This document shows positions 55,532 to 63,756 of a stretch of DNA of 64,000 nucleotides, piece after piece. The first letter of the stretch is position 1. Every line of letters begins with the position of its first letter. The notes under the pieces are model-generated. The model saw nothing but the letters and a program-made list of their open reading frames with translations, did no database searches and was not told the origin of the DNA. The position numbers and the translations under genes are program-made. The DNA lies in assembly GCF_037977385.1 (NCBI RefSeq), contig NZ_CP150277.1, positions 372,001 through 436,000 of the forward strand, in the 5' to 3' direction. The stretch is from Terribacillus sp. FSL K6-0262 (lineage in GTDB: Bacteria > Bacillota > Bacilli > Bacillales > Amphibacillaceae).

Positions 55532-55559
55532 AAAAAAGAGCAGGGATCCCCCGCTCTTA
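55532..55559 (-). terminator. Terminator after the SDR gene
   Basis: On the minus strand AAGAGCGGG pairs with CCCTGCTCTT around GGATC, then TTTTTT. It overlaps the SDR stop codon and insulates the MarR promoter. Confidence 0.8.
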
Positions 55560-56381
55560 TTGCGTCGTTTCCTTCCAGCTGTCATCCATCACCATTTTAC
55601 CTGGCCATGTATAAGCTGTCAGCCCGCCATCGACGATCAAGTCTTGCCCTGTGATATAGGAGCTGTCGTCCGACGCAAGGAATAAGACAGCTTTGGCTAT
55701 TTCTTCTGGAGCACCTAATCTTCCCATCGGAGCAAGCCATTTATTTGATTCACGGAATGCTTTCCCCTGCTCCTCTTCCTGCGTCCCTGTCAGTTCATCG
55801 ATCAATGGCGTCTCGATTGTACCGGGAGAAACGGAATTCGCCCGGATGCCTTGCCTGCCGTAATCTATCGCGGTGGCTTTCGTGAAGTTGATGATGCCGC
55901 CTTTGGCTGCATTATAGCCTGACCTGTCCAGATCAGCGAAGCTTCCGCTCATCGAGGCATTGTTGACGATTGCGCCTTTTTTGTTTTCCAGCATCAGCGG
56001 GAGGAGGAACTTGCTCATCAGGAAGGTTCCCCGCAAATCTGTCTTCTGGATGCTGTCGAATAACTCAATCGGGTACTCATGTACCTTACCGCCTTCTTGA
56101 TCGATGCCGGCATTATTGAAAAGCACATCCACCCTTCCGTATTTTTCCTTCACTTGATCAGCGAATCGCTGCACGCTATTTTCATCGGAAACATCTATTT
56201 CAAATGCTTCTGCATTCCCTCCGGCAGCTTGAATCGATTCTATCAGATCCTTCAATGCTTCTTCCTTGATATCTGCAGCCAGTACAGTAGCCCCTTCTTC
56301 AGCGAATAGGGAAGCAGTGGCTCTGCCAATACCAGTGGCTCCGCCTGTCACAACTGCAATTTGATTATCCAGCTTACCCAA
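55557..56381 (-). CDS. SDR family oxidoreductase
   Basis: 274 residues, classical SDR of the glucose-dehydrogenase/FabG group. Motifs are VVTGGATGIGRATA, ADIKEEA after strand two (suggesting NAD), FNNAGIDQEGG, NNASMSGSF, SGYNAAKGGIINF (YxxxK) and the C-terminal YITGQDLIVDGGLTAYTWPG. The likely start is a TTG with AAGGAG nine bases upstream; the frame is open for 29 more codons but those lack a ribosome site and homology. Substrate unknown. Confidence 0.88.
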   Translation of the reverse strand: MGKLDNQIAVVTGGATGIGRATASLFAEEGATVLAADIKEEALKDLIESIQAAGGNAEAFEIDVSDENSVQRFADQVKEKYGRVDVLFNNAGIDQEGGKVHEYPIELFDSIQKTDLRGTFLMSKFLLPLMLENKKGAIVNNASMSGSFADLDRSGYNAAKGGIINFTKATAIDYGRQGIRANSVSPGTIETPLIDELTGTQEEEQGKAFRESNKWLAPMGRLGAPEEIAKAVLFLASDDSSYITGQDLIVDGGLTAYTWPGKMVMDDSWKETTQ

Positions 56382-56510
56382 TGCTGACAACTCCTTCCTG
56401 TATCCTTCCCTAATCTTTTTCCGGACAGGAAAGATGTAAAACATGCTTTTCGTCGGAGATATCGGCAAATAATCAAAAGGATTGTGTAGCTTTGGATGAG
56501 CCTGTCCATC

Positions 56511-57125
56511 TTAACGATAGAAAACATGGTTGCCGATTTGTTTCACTTGCACCTGTGTTTCGGCTATCCAGTTTGTCGTGGCGGTTTTGGGATTCATGAA
56601 CCAGACAATATCCTGCATATCATCCCTTCGCACAAGTGCATCAGCCACTGCTTGTACCGTTTCATCAGTCGGATGGCTCTCCCAGATAACACCAGAGCTT
56701 ACAGGCTGAAACTGTCCTTCCTGCATGATCACATCATGAATGCTGTCAGGAAATTCATCACTCTCCATACGATTGAGTACGACGGTGGCCACTGCTACTT
56801 TACCTATATAGTCCTCTCCGCTTGTTTCAGCTTGGACCAATTTTTGGAGCAGCTCTATTTCTTCGGCAGTATATTGTTTCTGTTCGATGACCGCTTCGGA
56901 CAAGTGTGCAGAATGCTGATCATCTCTATCAGATAAAACGCTGGAATGAGGGCCTTTCACGGAATGAGTGTCCTTTTCAGGCAGCACGGGCTGTGTCCTT
57001 GCATCTGCAAAGACCTTGGCAGGATTGTCATCCTGGTTCAGATTATGGAATGGTAAGTATAGAACGAGACAAAGGTTGCTGACAAAGAAGAAAATCAATA
57101 ATGAAAGCGTAAGAAGTTTCTGCAT
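56511..57125 (-). CDS. Cell-wall hydrolase (SleB/CwlJ type)
   Basis: 204 residues. An N-terminal membrane/signal helix (LLTLSLLIFFFVSNLCLVLY) is followed by a linker and a Hydrolase_2 domain. That domain is seen in LLQKLVQAETSGEDYIGKVA (with the catalytic glutamate), TVVLNRMESDEFPDSIHDVI and GQFQPVSSG. SleB-type enzymes cut cortex or cell-wall peptidoglycan. AAAGGA precedes the ATG at 57125. Without a peptidoglycan-binding domain it is a short form, so a vegetative role is equally possible. Confidence 0.88.
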   Translation of the reverse strand: MQKLLTLSLLIFFFVSNLCLVLYLPFHNLNQDDNPAKVFADARTQPVLPEKDTHSVKGPHSSVLSDRDDQHSAHLSEAVIEQKQYTAEEIELLQKLVQAETSGEDYIGKVAVATVVLNRMESDEFPDSIHDVIMQEGQFQPVSSGVIWESHPTDETVQAVADALVRRDDMQDIVWFMNPKTATTNWIAETQVQVKQIGNHVFYR

Positions 57126-57343
57126 AATCCAGTCCTTTTCTGCGTCATATAAGTACATGATCAACTTAATACCCAGTCATCCAGTCTTACAAACATGGAC
57201 ATATCATCACTAGTGTATGAACCTTTTTGCGAATTAGTCCTGTAAATGACTTTCTTTCCTGGAAAACTTTCCTCCTGTGCCGGATACTTGCCCATCCTCA
57301 CTTGGACTTTCATGCATACTGTGAAGGAATAGGAGGAATGTTG

Positions 57344-57613
57344 ATGAGCTACACTTATTATTTGCATCCATATGGACAATCGACTTATACAGCAGACTAT
57401 CGAACGAACCAAGAGGACCAGAGATTCGGATTTGCTTTTATCCCGTTCATTGGCGGGCTGGCTGGCGGACTTCTTGGCAGTGCTTTGATCAGTGGTCCTG
57501 GATATGGTTATAAATATGGATACAACACACCTTATCCGGTGCCATATCCTGTTCCTTATCCATATCCGGCACCTTATCCGTACAATTATTATTATTCCCC
57601 CCAACAGCGTTAA
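57344..57613 (+). CDS. Tyr/Pro-rich small protein with glycine zipper
   Basis: 89 residues. It starts MSYTYYLHPYGQSTYTADYR, has an apolar glycine zipper (FAFIPFIGGLAGGLLGSALI) and ends in repeats of PYPVPYPVPYPYPAPYPYN. This looks like a spore-coat or surface-associated small protein, but no named family is assigned. GGAGG is seven bases before the ATG. The longer upstream frame is not supported by a ribosome site. Confidence 0.7.
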   Translation: MSYTYYLHPYGQSTYTADYRTNQEDQRFGFAFIPFIGGLAGGLLGSALISGPGYGYKYGYNTPYPVPYPVPYPYPAPYPYNYYYSPQQR

Positions 57614-57686
57614 AATAGAGGGACAGCCTGTCTGTCCTTACATAATTACCGGCAGGAGTGCCACACTATCGGCAGGAGGTGGATAT

Positions 57687-57842
57687 ATGAAGCAAAAACA
57701 AAATAATTCAGATCAGCGTGATAAAGCAGCTGAAGCTATCGGGCTGGATCAGGATGAGCAAGTGATGAATGGTGATTATGGTCATCCGGAAACTGAATTT
57801 GAAAATAATGCCGCCCGCAAACAAAACAAAACACAGCTCTAG
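57687..57842 (+). CDS. Small acidic hydrophilic protein
   Basis: 51 residues (MKQKQNNSDQRDKAAEAIGL, then DQDEQVMNGDYGHPETEFEN), with no hydrophobic segment and probably unstructured. AGGAGGTGG precedes the ATG, which argues for real expression. The stop lies inside the following terminator. Function unknown; such peptides in Bacilli are often sporulation-linked. Confidence 0.65.
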   Translation: MKQKQNNSDQRDKAAEAIGLDQDEQVMNGDYGHPETEFENNAARKQNKTQL

Positions 57843-57859
57843 AAGAGCTGTGTTTTGTC
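57824..57859. terminator. Bidirectional terminator
   Basis: ACAAAACACAGCTCT and AGAGCTGTGTTTTGT form a perfect 15-bp stem with an AGA loop. It contains the stop of the 51-residue gene and ends just before the convergent 33-residue gene. Confidence 0.85.
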
Positions 57860-57862
57860 ATA

Positions 57863-57964
57863 TCAAATGAATTTGGAAGCTATATAAGTCACGACCAGCC
57901 ATACTGCCAGGGCAATGACAATCCCGAGCATGAATCCTTTGATGAATGTAGACCGACTGCGCAC
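57863..57964 (-). CDS. 33-residue single-helix membrane peptide
   Basis: Reading the minus strand from a GTG with GAGGTG six bases upstream gives MRSRSTFIKGFMLGIVIALA then VWLVVTYIASKFI. A basic start and one membrane helix fill the peptide. The good ribosome site and placement between two terminator-flanked genes support it. Function unknown. Confidence 0.55.
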   Translation of the reverse strand: MRSRSTFIKGFMLGIVIALAVWLVVTYIASKFI

Positions 57965-58038
57965 AATCTGCACCTCTTTTGCTTTTTACCTATAGTCTGT
58001 ACTTATACGCCTGTTTTTATGAGTGCGCAGTCCACTCC

Positions 58039-58230
58039 TTATTTCTTAACCGCTGCAGTTCTCTTGGCATCTTGCTTTTGTCCTGTCTGCCGCTGTTTCT
58101 GATAATCCTCCCGGAATTTATCTTTTGCTGCGGAAAAGATGCAGAGCATGCCCAACCCTCCCATTATTTTGATACTTTTGTTTTGCCAGGTTGTTCGAAA
58201 ATAAAACTTCTTTTTTCCCGGAAAATTCAT
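58039..58230 (-). CDS. Small basic hypothetical protein
   Basis: 63 residues starting MNFPGKKKFYFRTTWQNKSI, a short apolar stretch (MGGLGMLCIFSAAK) and a basic hydrophilic tail (KQRQTGQKQDAKRTAAVKK). AAAAGGTG lies upstream of the ATG. No family recognised; it is possibly peripheral to the membrane. Confidence 0.5.
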   Translation of the reverse strand: MNFPGKKKFYFRTTWQNKSIKIMGGLGMLCIFSAAKDKFREDYQKQRQTGQKQDAKRTAAVKK

Positions 58231-58464
58231 ATCAAGAATCACCTTTTTTGCGGTGAAGATCATCTGTTATTGGTGCACATGATAACGAGTACGGATGTGT
58301 CGGAAGTCTTCACCACACCTTTCCCTCAGGTTGTATGCTTGTCGATATCTTCTGCGTGAGAGGCAATCCCTTTTTCTGGTCCTATCATATGATCCAGGGG
58401 GAAAATACATGCTTTTTAAAGATAAATTTGATTATAAGAGCATAAGGGTATGATTTCCTCATTT

Positions 58465-58836
58465 CTATTCAGATGCATAGTATGACTCTGCTGCTTTCGC
58501 CGCCTGCTTCCGCAATACGGAAAATGGCATACTGCCTCTTTCCCGCTTCAGCTTAACGAGCAGCTGCTGCCAAATTGCCTCTTCCCTGATGCTGTCCAGC
58601 AGCTCATGCCCCTCCCAGGTTAATCCGTAGATGAGCAGTTCTTCTTCCTCTTCTTCCTCATCGAATACAGTTTCCAGCTTGATGAGCTTCGCTTCCTTCA
58701 TCAGCTGCAGATGATAATTCATTTCTTCCTCGGAATACTCATCCTCCTCCGTCACTTCCAGTGCAAAACCTCCTTCTGTGTATTCCGCCTCGATATCAAG
58801 CAGGAGACTCCTGATAATGGACATATCCCGTTTCAA
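58465..58836 (-). CDS. DUF2513 domain protein
   Basis: 123 residues from a TTG with GAGGTG six bases upstream. The text LKRDMSIIRSLLLDIEAEY, YHLQLMKEAKLIKLETVF and YGLTWEGHELLDSIREEAIW matches DUF2513, a winged-helix-like family of unknown role common in Firmicutes and phages. The start MKRDM is typical of the family and decides the TTG over upstream ATGs. A run of glutamates forms an acidic loop. Confidence 0.8.
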   Translation of the reverse strand: MKRDMSIIRSLLLDIEAEYTEGGFALEVTEEDEYSEEEMNYHLQLMKEAKLIKLETVFDEEEEEEELLIYGLTWEGHELLDSIREEAIWQQLLVKLKRERGSMPFSVLRKQAAKAAESYYASE

Positions 58837-58924
58837 CGGCATCACCTCTATCTCATTATTTCTGTCTCCATTTTTATTTTCCTTCAAAGAAAATGGACTC
58901 CCTCGATCCGGGAGTCCATTTTTG

Positions 58925-59998
58925 TCAACGCAGGAGTATTTTTTCGCGGGAATCTGCCGGCACCATTCCTTTGACCTGTAAAGTCAGCGTATCTCCCTCA
59001 TTCCATTCCGGAACGGATATAGGAAGCGATGCTTGATATTCCCTGCCGTTTACACGGATCACGTAATGTCTTTCGGTTCCTTGGAACTGACTGATCATTA
59101 TTTCCCCCTTCAATCCTTCTGCCTCAGCCGGCAGCAGCTGCCATTCTTCAGGTCTGACTGGGTAAAGCTGCTGCTGTTTCAATTGTTCCGAAACACCATT
59201 ATCCTGCCAGCGATAGGTACTGCCTTGAGGAATGAAGTGATTGCCTTCCCATGTTCCCTCCACTAAATTTGCCTTGCCGACAAATGTAGCCACAAACGGT
59301 GTTTCCGGATGCTGATATATCTCTTCCGGCGCAGCTGCCTGCTCGATCCGTCCACGCTGCATGACAAGCACCCGATCAGCCATCGCCAGCGCTTCTCCTT
59401 GATCGTGGGTGACATAAATGATGGTGGCACCAAGCTTTTTATGTATCTGCTTGATTTCCTTGCGCATGCTGATACGTAATTCTGCATCCAAGGCACTGAG
59501 CGGTTCATCCATGAGCAGAATGTCTGGTTCCGGCGCAATCGCCCGTGCCAGGGCAACGCGCTGCTGCTGGCCTCCCGACAAAGCTGCCGGGTATCTCTTC
59601 CTGAATGACTCCATCCCGACAAGCCGCAAAACCTCCGTCACCCTGTCAGCTTGCTCCTTGGCTGTGCGTTTCTTGGAAAATCGATGATTTTTCAATGCGA
59701 ATCGGATATGCTCTTCGACTGTCATATGCGGCCAAAGCGCAAAGGATTGGAAGACCATGCCTATATTTCTGTTTTCAGGCTTGCTATAGTACTTGGAGTT
59801 GGCTACTTCTGTTTCGTCGAATCGAATCGTTCCTGCCGTGGGCTGCATAAAGCCGGCAAGCAATCGAAGCAAAGTCGTCTTGCCGCAGCCAGAAGGACCA
59901 AGTATTGCAAGGAATTCTCCATCTTGGATCGTCAAATCGATCTGGCTTAAAGCAGCGGTTTTGCCATAGTGCTTTTCTAATCCCTGCAATTTGATCAC
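58925..59998 (-). CDS. ABC transporter ATPase (Fe3+/phosphonate-type)
   Basis: 357 residues. Walker A GPSGCGKTTLLR, signature LSGGQQQRVALARA and Walker B ILLMDEPLSALDAEL are all present. A C-terminal TOBE-like domain (about 235-357) follows, as in FbpC/PotA/AepV-type ATPases. The GTG at 59998 overlaps the permease stop (GTGA) and has GGGGGA seven bases upstream; an ATG at 60022 is less favoured. It powers the fused permease encoded just upstream. Confidence 0.9.
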   Translation of the reverse strand: MIKLQGLEKHYGKTAALSQIDLTIQDGEFLAILGPSGCGKTTLLRLLAGFMQPTAGTIRFDETEVANSKYYSKPENRNIGMVFQSFALWPHMTVEEHIRFALKNHRFSKKRTAKEQADRVTEVLRLVGMESFRKRYPAALSGGQQQRVALARAIAPEPDILLMDEPLSALDAELRISMRKEIKQIHKKLGATIIYVTHDQGEALAMADRVLVMQRGRIEQAAAPEEIYQHPETPFVATFVGKANLVEGTWEGNHFIPQGSTYRWQDNGVSEQLKQQQLYPVRPEEWQLLPAEAEGLKGEIMISQFQGTERHYVIRVNGREYQASLPISVPEWNEGDTLTLQVKGMVPADSREKILLR

Positions 59999-61701
59999 AT
60001 TGATCTCCCCCTTTGCTTCCATTTACGCTGCATAACGAGATAAGCGATGCCGCCAATCAGGATCGCCAACACGATCAATGATGAAAATGCCGTCGAATAA
60101 GTACTGTAACCTGCTTGCTCGAAACTGAAGATGATCACACCCACTGTTTCGGCACCGCTGGACCAAAGCATGCTGGAAACGGTGAGCTCCGTCAGTGATG
60201 TAAGGAAAACGAGTAAGGCACCGCTAAGGACACCCGGCAGGATCAAAGGCAGGACAATTTGCCTCCATCTCGCAAAAAAGTCCGCGCCGTTTGTCCTGGC
60301 TGCTTCCTCCATCCGTGCATCCAGCTGGCTGAAGGCTGTATAGCTGCCGCGGAATTGCAGGACAAAGAAGCGAGTGATATAGGCAATCAATAGGATGGCA
60401 GGTGTTCCATATACACCTGGATACCATCCTGGCAAGGGCTGCATCCACATCAAAATGATGCATAGCGCCAATACGGTACCAGGAAGCGCATAAGGCATCG
60501 TAATGATTGCTTCCATCACTTTCGGCAATCTGCCCTGCTTATGAGAACGGTAATAAGCGAACAATGTTCCGAAAAGCAAGCAGATGACAGCCGTTATGAA
60601 TCCAAGAAGCAAGCTGTTGCTTAAGGAGCGGAGCACTTTTTCATCTTCGAAAAGGATATAGCGGTAATTTCCCAGGGAAAGATTCTGCCAGGTCAAATCA
60701 ACACCGTATGCCTGAACCAGACTGACCGCAGCCATTGCCAAAAAAGGCACCAGGCTGGTGCCCAAAAGAAAGATCCACAGCACCGTTTGCATCAGTTTCC
60801 GCCCGAATGGCTTAAGCTGGGTGCGGGGCTCATAGTCTGGCACAGTCGTTTCCGTGACTTTGCTCCTCCGCAGGAACCACACTTGGATCAAAGTGGCGGC
60901 TATCGCAACGATACCAAGCAGCACGGAAAGTACTGCAGCCCGACTGAAGGCACTCGGTCCATATCCGATGACCTGCTCATAAATATAAGTACTGAGTACA
61001 CGTATATTAGCCGGGATACCGAGGATGGCAGGCACCCCGAAGTTATCCAGATTGGAAAGGCACGCAAGCAATCCCCCGCTGCATATCCCCGGCAGAGCCA
61101 TCGGCAGGATCACTTTCCTCCAGCAGGTCAAGCGTGAAGCTCCCGAAACAAAAGCTGCAAGCTCTGCCTCACGGGGGATTCTGCGAAACACTTGCACTGT
61201 CATCAAATAAACAAGCGGATAATGCGAAATCCCAAGTACGAATATAATGCCCCCGGGACTGTATAAATCAGGTATCAGCCAATCCGGCAGACCCCCAAGC
61301 GGGCCTGAACTGCCGAAAAACTGCACCCAAGCCAGCGTCGTGATATAAGATGGGATGATGAAGGGCAAATAGATGAACAGCTGCATCAGCGACTTGCCCT
61401 GCACATCCGTATATGCCATCACTGCAGCCATCGCGATCCCAAGAAACATCGATATAGCAGTGCTGCCAGCGACGATATAAATTGTATTCCAAAGCGTTTT
61501 CCATGTAACGGACTCCTGGAGCACTTCAGAATAAGCACTGACCGAAAGACTTTCTGCCGAGGTGAAACTCATCAAGGCGAGCCGTATGATCGGCAGCAGG
61601 AAAAAGAAGAAGAGAATCAGCATCCCGATCAGAGCAGGGAACCCGCGGAAAGCGGTATGACCGCCTCCTTCCAGCAGCCTTGATTTCATCGTCAGTTGCA
61701 T
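59995..61701 (-). CDS. ABC permease, two fused membrane domains (FbpB/AepW-like)
   Basis: 568 residues, about 12 helices in two homologous halves, each with its EAA loop: EAELAAFVSGASRLTCWRKV and EEAARTNGADFFARWRQIVL. This fused arrangement is known for ferric iron importers and for the AepW 2-aminoethylphosphonate permease. It is the middle gene of surE-like - binding protein - permease - ATPase. Because of the PhoP-type repeats upstream, a phosphorus compound is a better guess than iron. Confidence 0.9.
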   Translation of the reverse strand: MQLTMKSRLLEGGGHTAFRGFPALIGMLILFFFFLLPIIRLALMSFTSAESLSVSAYSEVLQESVTWKTLWNTIYIVAGSTAISMFLGIAMAAVMAYTDVQGKSLMQLFIYLPFIIPSYITTLAWVQFFGSSGPLGGLPDWLIPDLYSPGGIIFVLGISHYPLVYLMTVQVFRRIPREAELAAFVSGASRLTCWRKVILPMALPGICSGGLLACLSNLDNFGVPAILGIPANIRVLSTYIYEQVIGYGPSAFSRAAVLSVLLGIVAIAATLIQVWFLRRSKVTETTVPDYEPRTQLKPFGRKLMQTVLWIFLLGTSLVPFLAMAAVSLVQAYGVDLTWQNLSLGNYRYILFEDEKVLRSLSNSLLLGFITAVICLLFGTLFAYYRSHKQGRLPKVMEAIITMPYALPGTVLALCIILMWMQPLPGWYPGVYGTPAILLIAYITRFFVLQFRGSYTAFSQLDARMEEAARTNGADFFARWRQIVLPLILPGVLSGALLVFLTSLTELTVSSMLWSSGAETVGVIIFSFEQAGYSTYSTAFSSLIVLAILIGGIAYLVMQRKWKQRGRSM

Positions 61702-61719
61702 GGGTGGCCCTCCTTTTGC

Positions 61720-62739
61720 TTATTTGCCGAAAAGATCCTCGAACTGCTGCTTGTCTTTATTGCGGGACGTATACAATGCTTCCGTATCCGCCTGCAATAC
61801 TGTCATCTCGTCGTAAGTCTTCAATCCCTCAGGGGCATCGATTCCTTCCCTGATCGGGGTATATCCCAATTCTGCCGCCAGTTCCTGGCCTTCCTCGGAT
61901 AAGACATAATCAACAAATGCCTTGGCCGCTGCAGCATTATCCGTATCCTTGGTAATCCCGATCGGTTCGGTGATGACAGGAACACCTTCTTCCGGGTAAA
62001 CAAGCTCGACTGGAGATCCGTCGGCTTTGGCCCTGGCAACGAGATAGTCGACGATGACGCCATATCGTTTCTCACCGGAAGCAACCGATTTCAACACATC
62101 CCCATTCCCTTTTACAACTGCTGTTCCTTGTTCCTTCAATTGCTCGTAGAATCCCCAGCCGAAGTCATCCTGTCTTGTCAAAACACCCAGATTGTAAGCC
62201 GCAGCACCGGAATAAAGCGGACTGGGCATGACGATTTCCCCTTTTGCATCAGCTTCTGTCAACGCACCCCAGCCAGTGGGGACATCACCGGACTCTGTAT
62301 TGGCGACAATACCCGTCGCCATGATTTTCGTACCTGTATAATAGTGATCTTTATCCTCGAATTCATCCGGTACTCCAGCCAATTCCCCCGACTCATATGC
62401 CTGCAGCATATCTTGCTCCTTCAAATCTTCAAAGGTCACACTATCTGCCACGAGCAGGACATCCGCCTGTACATCCCCTGCCATCTTCTCGGCATTCAGC
62501 TTGGAAATCACTTCTTCCGTACCGGAACGATACGTTTCCACTTCCACTTCCGGATAGCGTTTTTCAAAGCCCTCCACCAATTTCTGTGCATCCGCATCAG
62601 GCTGGGATGTGTAGAAACTGAGTGTGCCGGCGATTTCTCCATCCGAAGCCCCTGCAGAGCTTCCAGCGTCCTCTTGGCCGCATGCTGTCAGTGCAAGCAA
62701 TACAGTTCCCATAAAACCAGCCATCCATTTTCTTTTCAT
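61720..62739 (-). CDS. ABC transporter substrate-binding lipoprotein
   Basis: 339 residues. The signal peptide ends in the lipobox LTACGQ, then a Ser/Gly/Ala linker and a type II periplasmic fold (GTLSFYTSQPDADAQKLVEG, YPEVEVETYRSGTEEVISKL, EIVMPSPLYSGAAAYNLGV). This is the ferric/phosphonate-type binding protein family. The conserved tyrosine pair of iron binders near the C-terminus is not evident, which leaves room for an organic anion ligand. GGAGAG precedes the ATG at 62739. Confidence 0.9.
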   Translation of the reverse strand: MKRKWMAGFMGTVLLALTACGQEDAGSSAGASDGEIAGTLSFYTSQPDADAQKLVEGFEKRYPEVEVETYRSGTEEVISKLNAEKMAGDVQADVLLVADSVTFEDLKEQDMLQAYESGELAGVPDEFEDKDHYYTGTKIMATGIVANTESGDVPTGWGALTEADAKGEIVMPSPLYSGAAAYNLGVLTRQDDFGWGFYEQLKEQGTAVVKGNGDVLKSVASGEKRYGVIVDYLVARAKADGSPVELVYPEEGVPVITEPIGITKDTDNAAAAKAFVDYVLSEEGQELAAELGYTPIREGIDAPEGLKTYDEMTVLQADTEALYTSRNKDKQQFEDLFGK

Positions 62740-62752
62740 CCCAATCTCTCCT

Positions 62753-63541
62753 TTATTCCGATGTATTCGTCTCCATGGACTTGAACCAGCGTTCCACTTG
62801 CTCCTGTTTCCGCTTATAATGCGTTCGCAATTCAATCGGTGAAACAGTTATGTATCCTTCTTTCAATAAAAGATAATCGCTTGTCGGATGGAAGGTCGCT
62901 AGCTCTTGCAGCTGATCCTTCAGCCAATAATATACTTCCCCATGCGGATCATGCAGACCGACGAAACGATACCTCGAAACACTCATGTCCATCGGAATCA
63001 CTTGAATTCCTTTGAATTGGCGCTTGTCGATATTCGGCAGATTGACATTCAAAAAGCCGACCGATTTCGCCCGATGCTGAAGCATCACCTCAGCAACCTG
63101 ATAAAATAGCGTCTTGACTTTGGAATAGTTCACATGTTTCAAAGAGCCGCTATTGAGGCTGACGGAAGCAGCCGGAATATTATATAGGGATGCTTCCACT
63201 GCAGCAGCCATTGTACCGGAGTGATAAATATCCCGCCCCAGATTCGGACCAGCGTTTATTCCCGAGAAAAGGAAATCCGGTTTCTCCGGCAGCAGCACCT
63301 CCATCCCAAGCTTGACGCAATCAGCCGGGCTCCCATTCAAGCTCCAAGCGCCTGCCACTCCCGGAAAATGGAACATTTCCTTGACTCGGACAGGCTGTCG
63401 GGCCGTGATGCTGTGATTGACTGTACCGAATTCCTGATCCGGGCATACAACATAGACTTCTCCGAAATGCTGCAATGTCTCGATCATTGCCTCGACACCC
63501 GGAGAGAAAATACCATCTTCATTGGTAACCATGATCTTCAT
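62753..63541 (-). CDS. SurE-family phosphatase/nucleotidase, atypical metal motif
   Basis: 262 residues. The SurE fold is recognised by KIMVTNEDGIFSPGVEAM, GSPADCVKLGMEVLLPEKPD and FLFSGINAGPNLGRDIYHSG. Ordinary SurE has NDDGI; here the first metal aspartate is glutamate (N7-E8-D9), and the usual S-G-x-x-x-S/T loop reads EFGTVNHSIT. The enzymes hydrolyse 5'/3'-nucleotides and other phosphomonoesters. As first gene of the ABC transporter operon behind a PhoP-type array it may release phosphate from the imported compound. Confidence 0.85.
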   Translation of the reverse strand: MKIMVTNEDGIFSPGVEAMIETLQHFGEVYVVCPDQEFGTVNHSITARQPVRVKEMFHFPGVAGAWSLNGSPADCVKLGMEVLLPEKPDFLFSGINAGPNLGRDIYHSGTMAAAVEASLYNIPAASVSLNSGSLKHVNYSKVKTLFYQVAEVMLQHRAKSVGFLNVNLPNIDKRQFKGIQVIPMDMSVSRYRFVGLHDPHGEVYYWLKDQLQELATFHPTSDYLLLKEGYITVSPIELRTHYKRKQEQVERWFKSMETNTSE

Positions 63542-63706
63542 GTGATACCCCCTTTGCTTTGAGCGACAGCAGCTATGCAGTTCCCCACTGCGATATGCAC
63601 TGCCAATTCCTGATGCTCAAACCATGCTGTCATTGACGAAAATTGATGAACCCTCACAGCATTACTCCTTTCATTTGTTCGTATATTGTTAACTTTACAA
63701 GCTATT

Positions 63707-63756
63707 TGTGAAGCTGGTGTTTAAAGAAATGTGAAGATATGTTTAATTGTTGTAAA
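63707..63756 (-). promoter_or_regulatory. PhoP box array (five hexamers)
   Basis: On the minus strand TTTACA (63756), TAAACA (63745), TTCACA (63735), TAAACA (63723) and TTCACA (63712) stand with centres 11, 10, 12 and 11 bp apart. This is the pattern of TT(A/C/T)ACA repeats bound by phosphorylated PhoP in Bacilli. They lie about 165 bp upstream of the SurE-like gene and read in its direction. A further TTAACA is at 63687-63692. Confidence 0.65.

Noticed and set aside
57227..57343. Extended N-terminus of the Tyr/Pro-rich protein
   Set aside because: The extension contains unrelated cysteine-rich sequence and no ribosome site; GGAGG before 57344 is clear.
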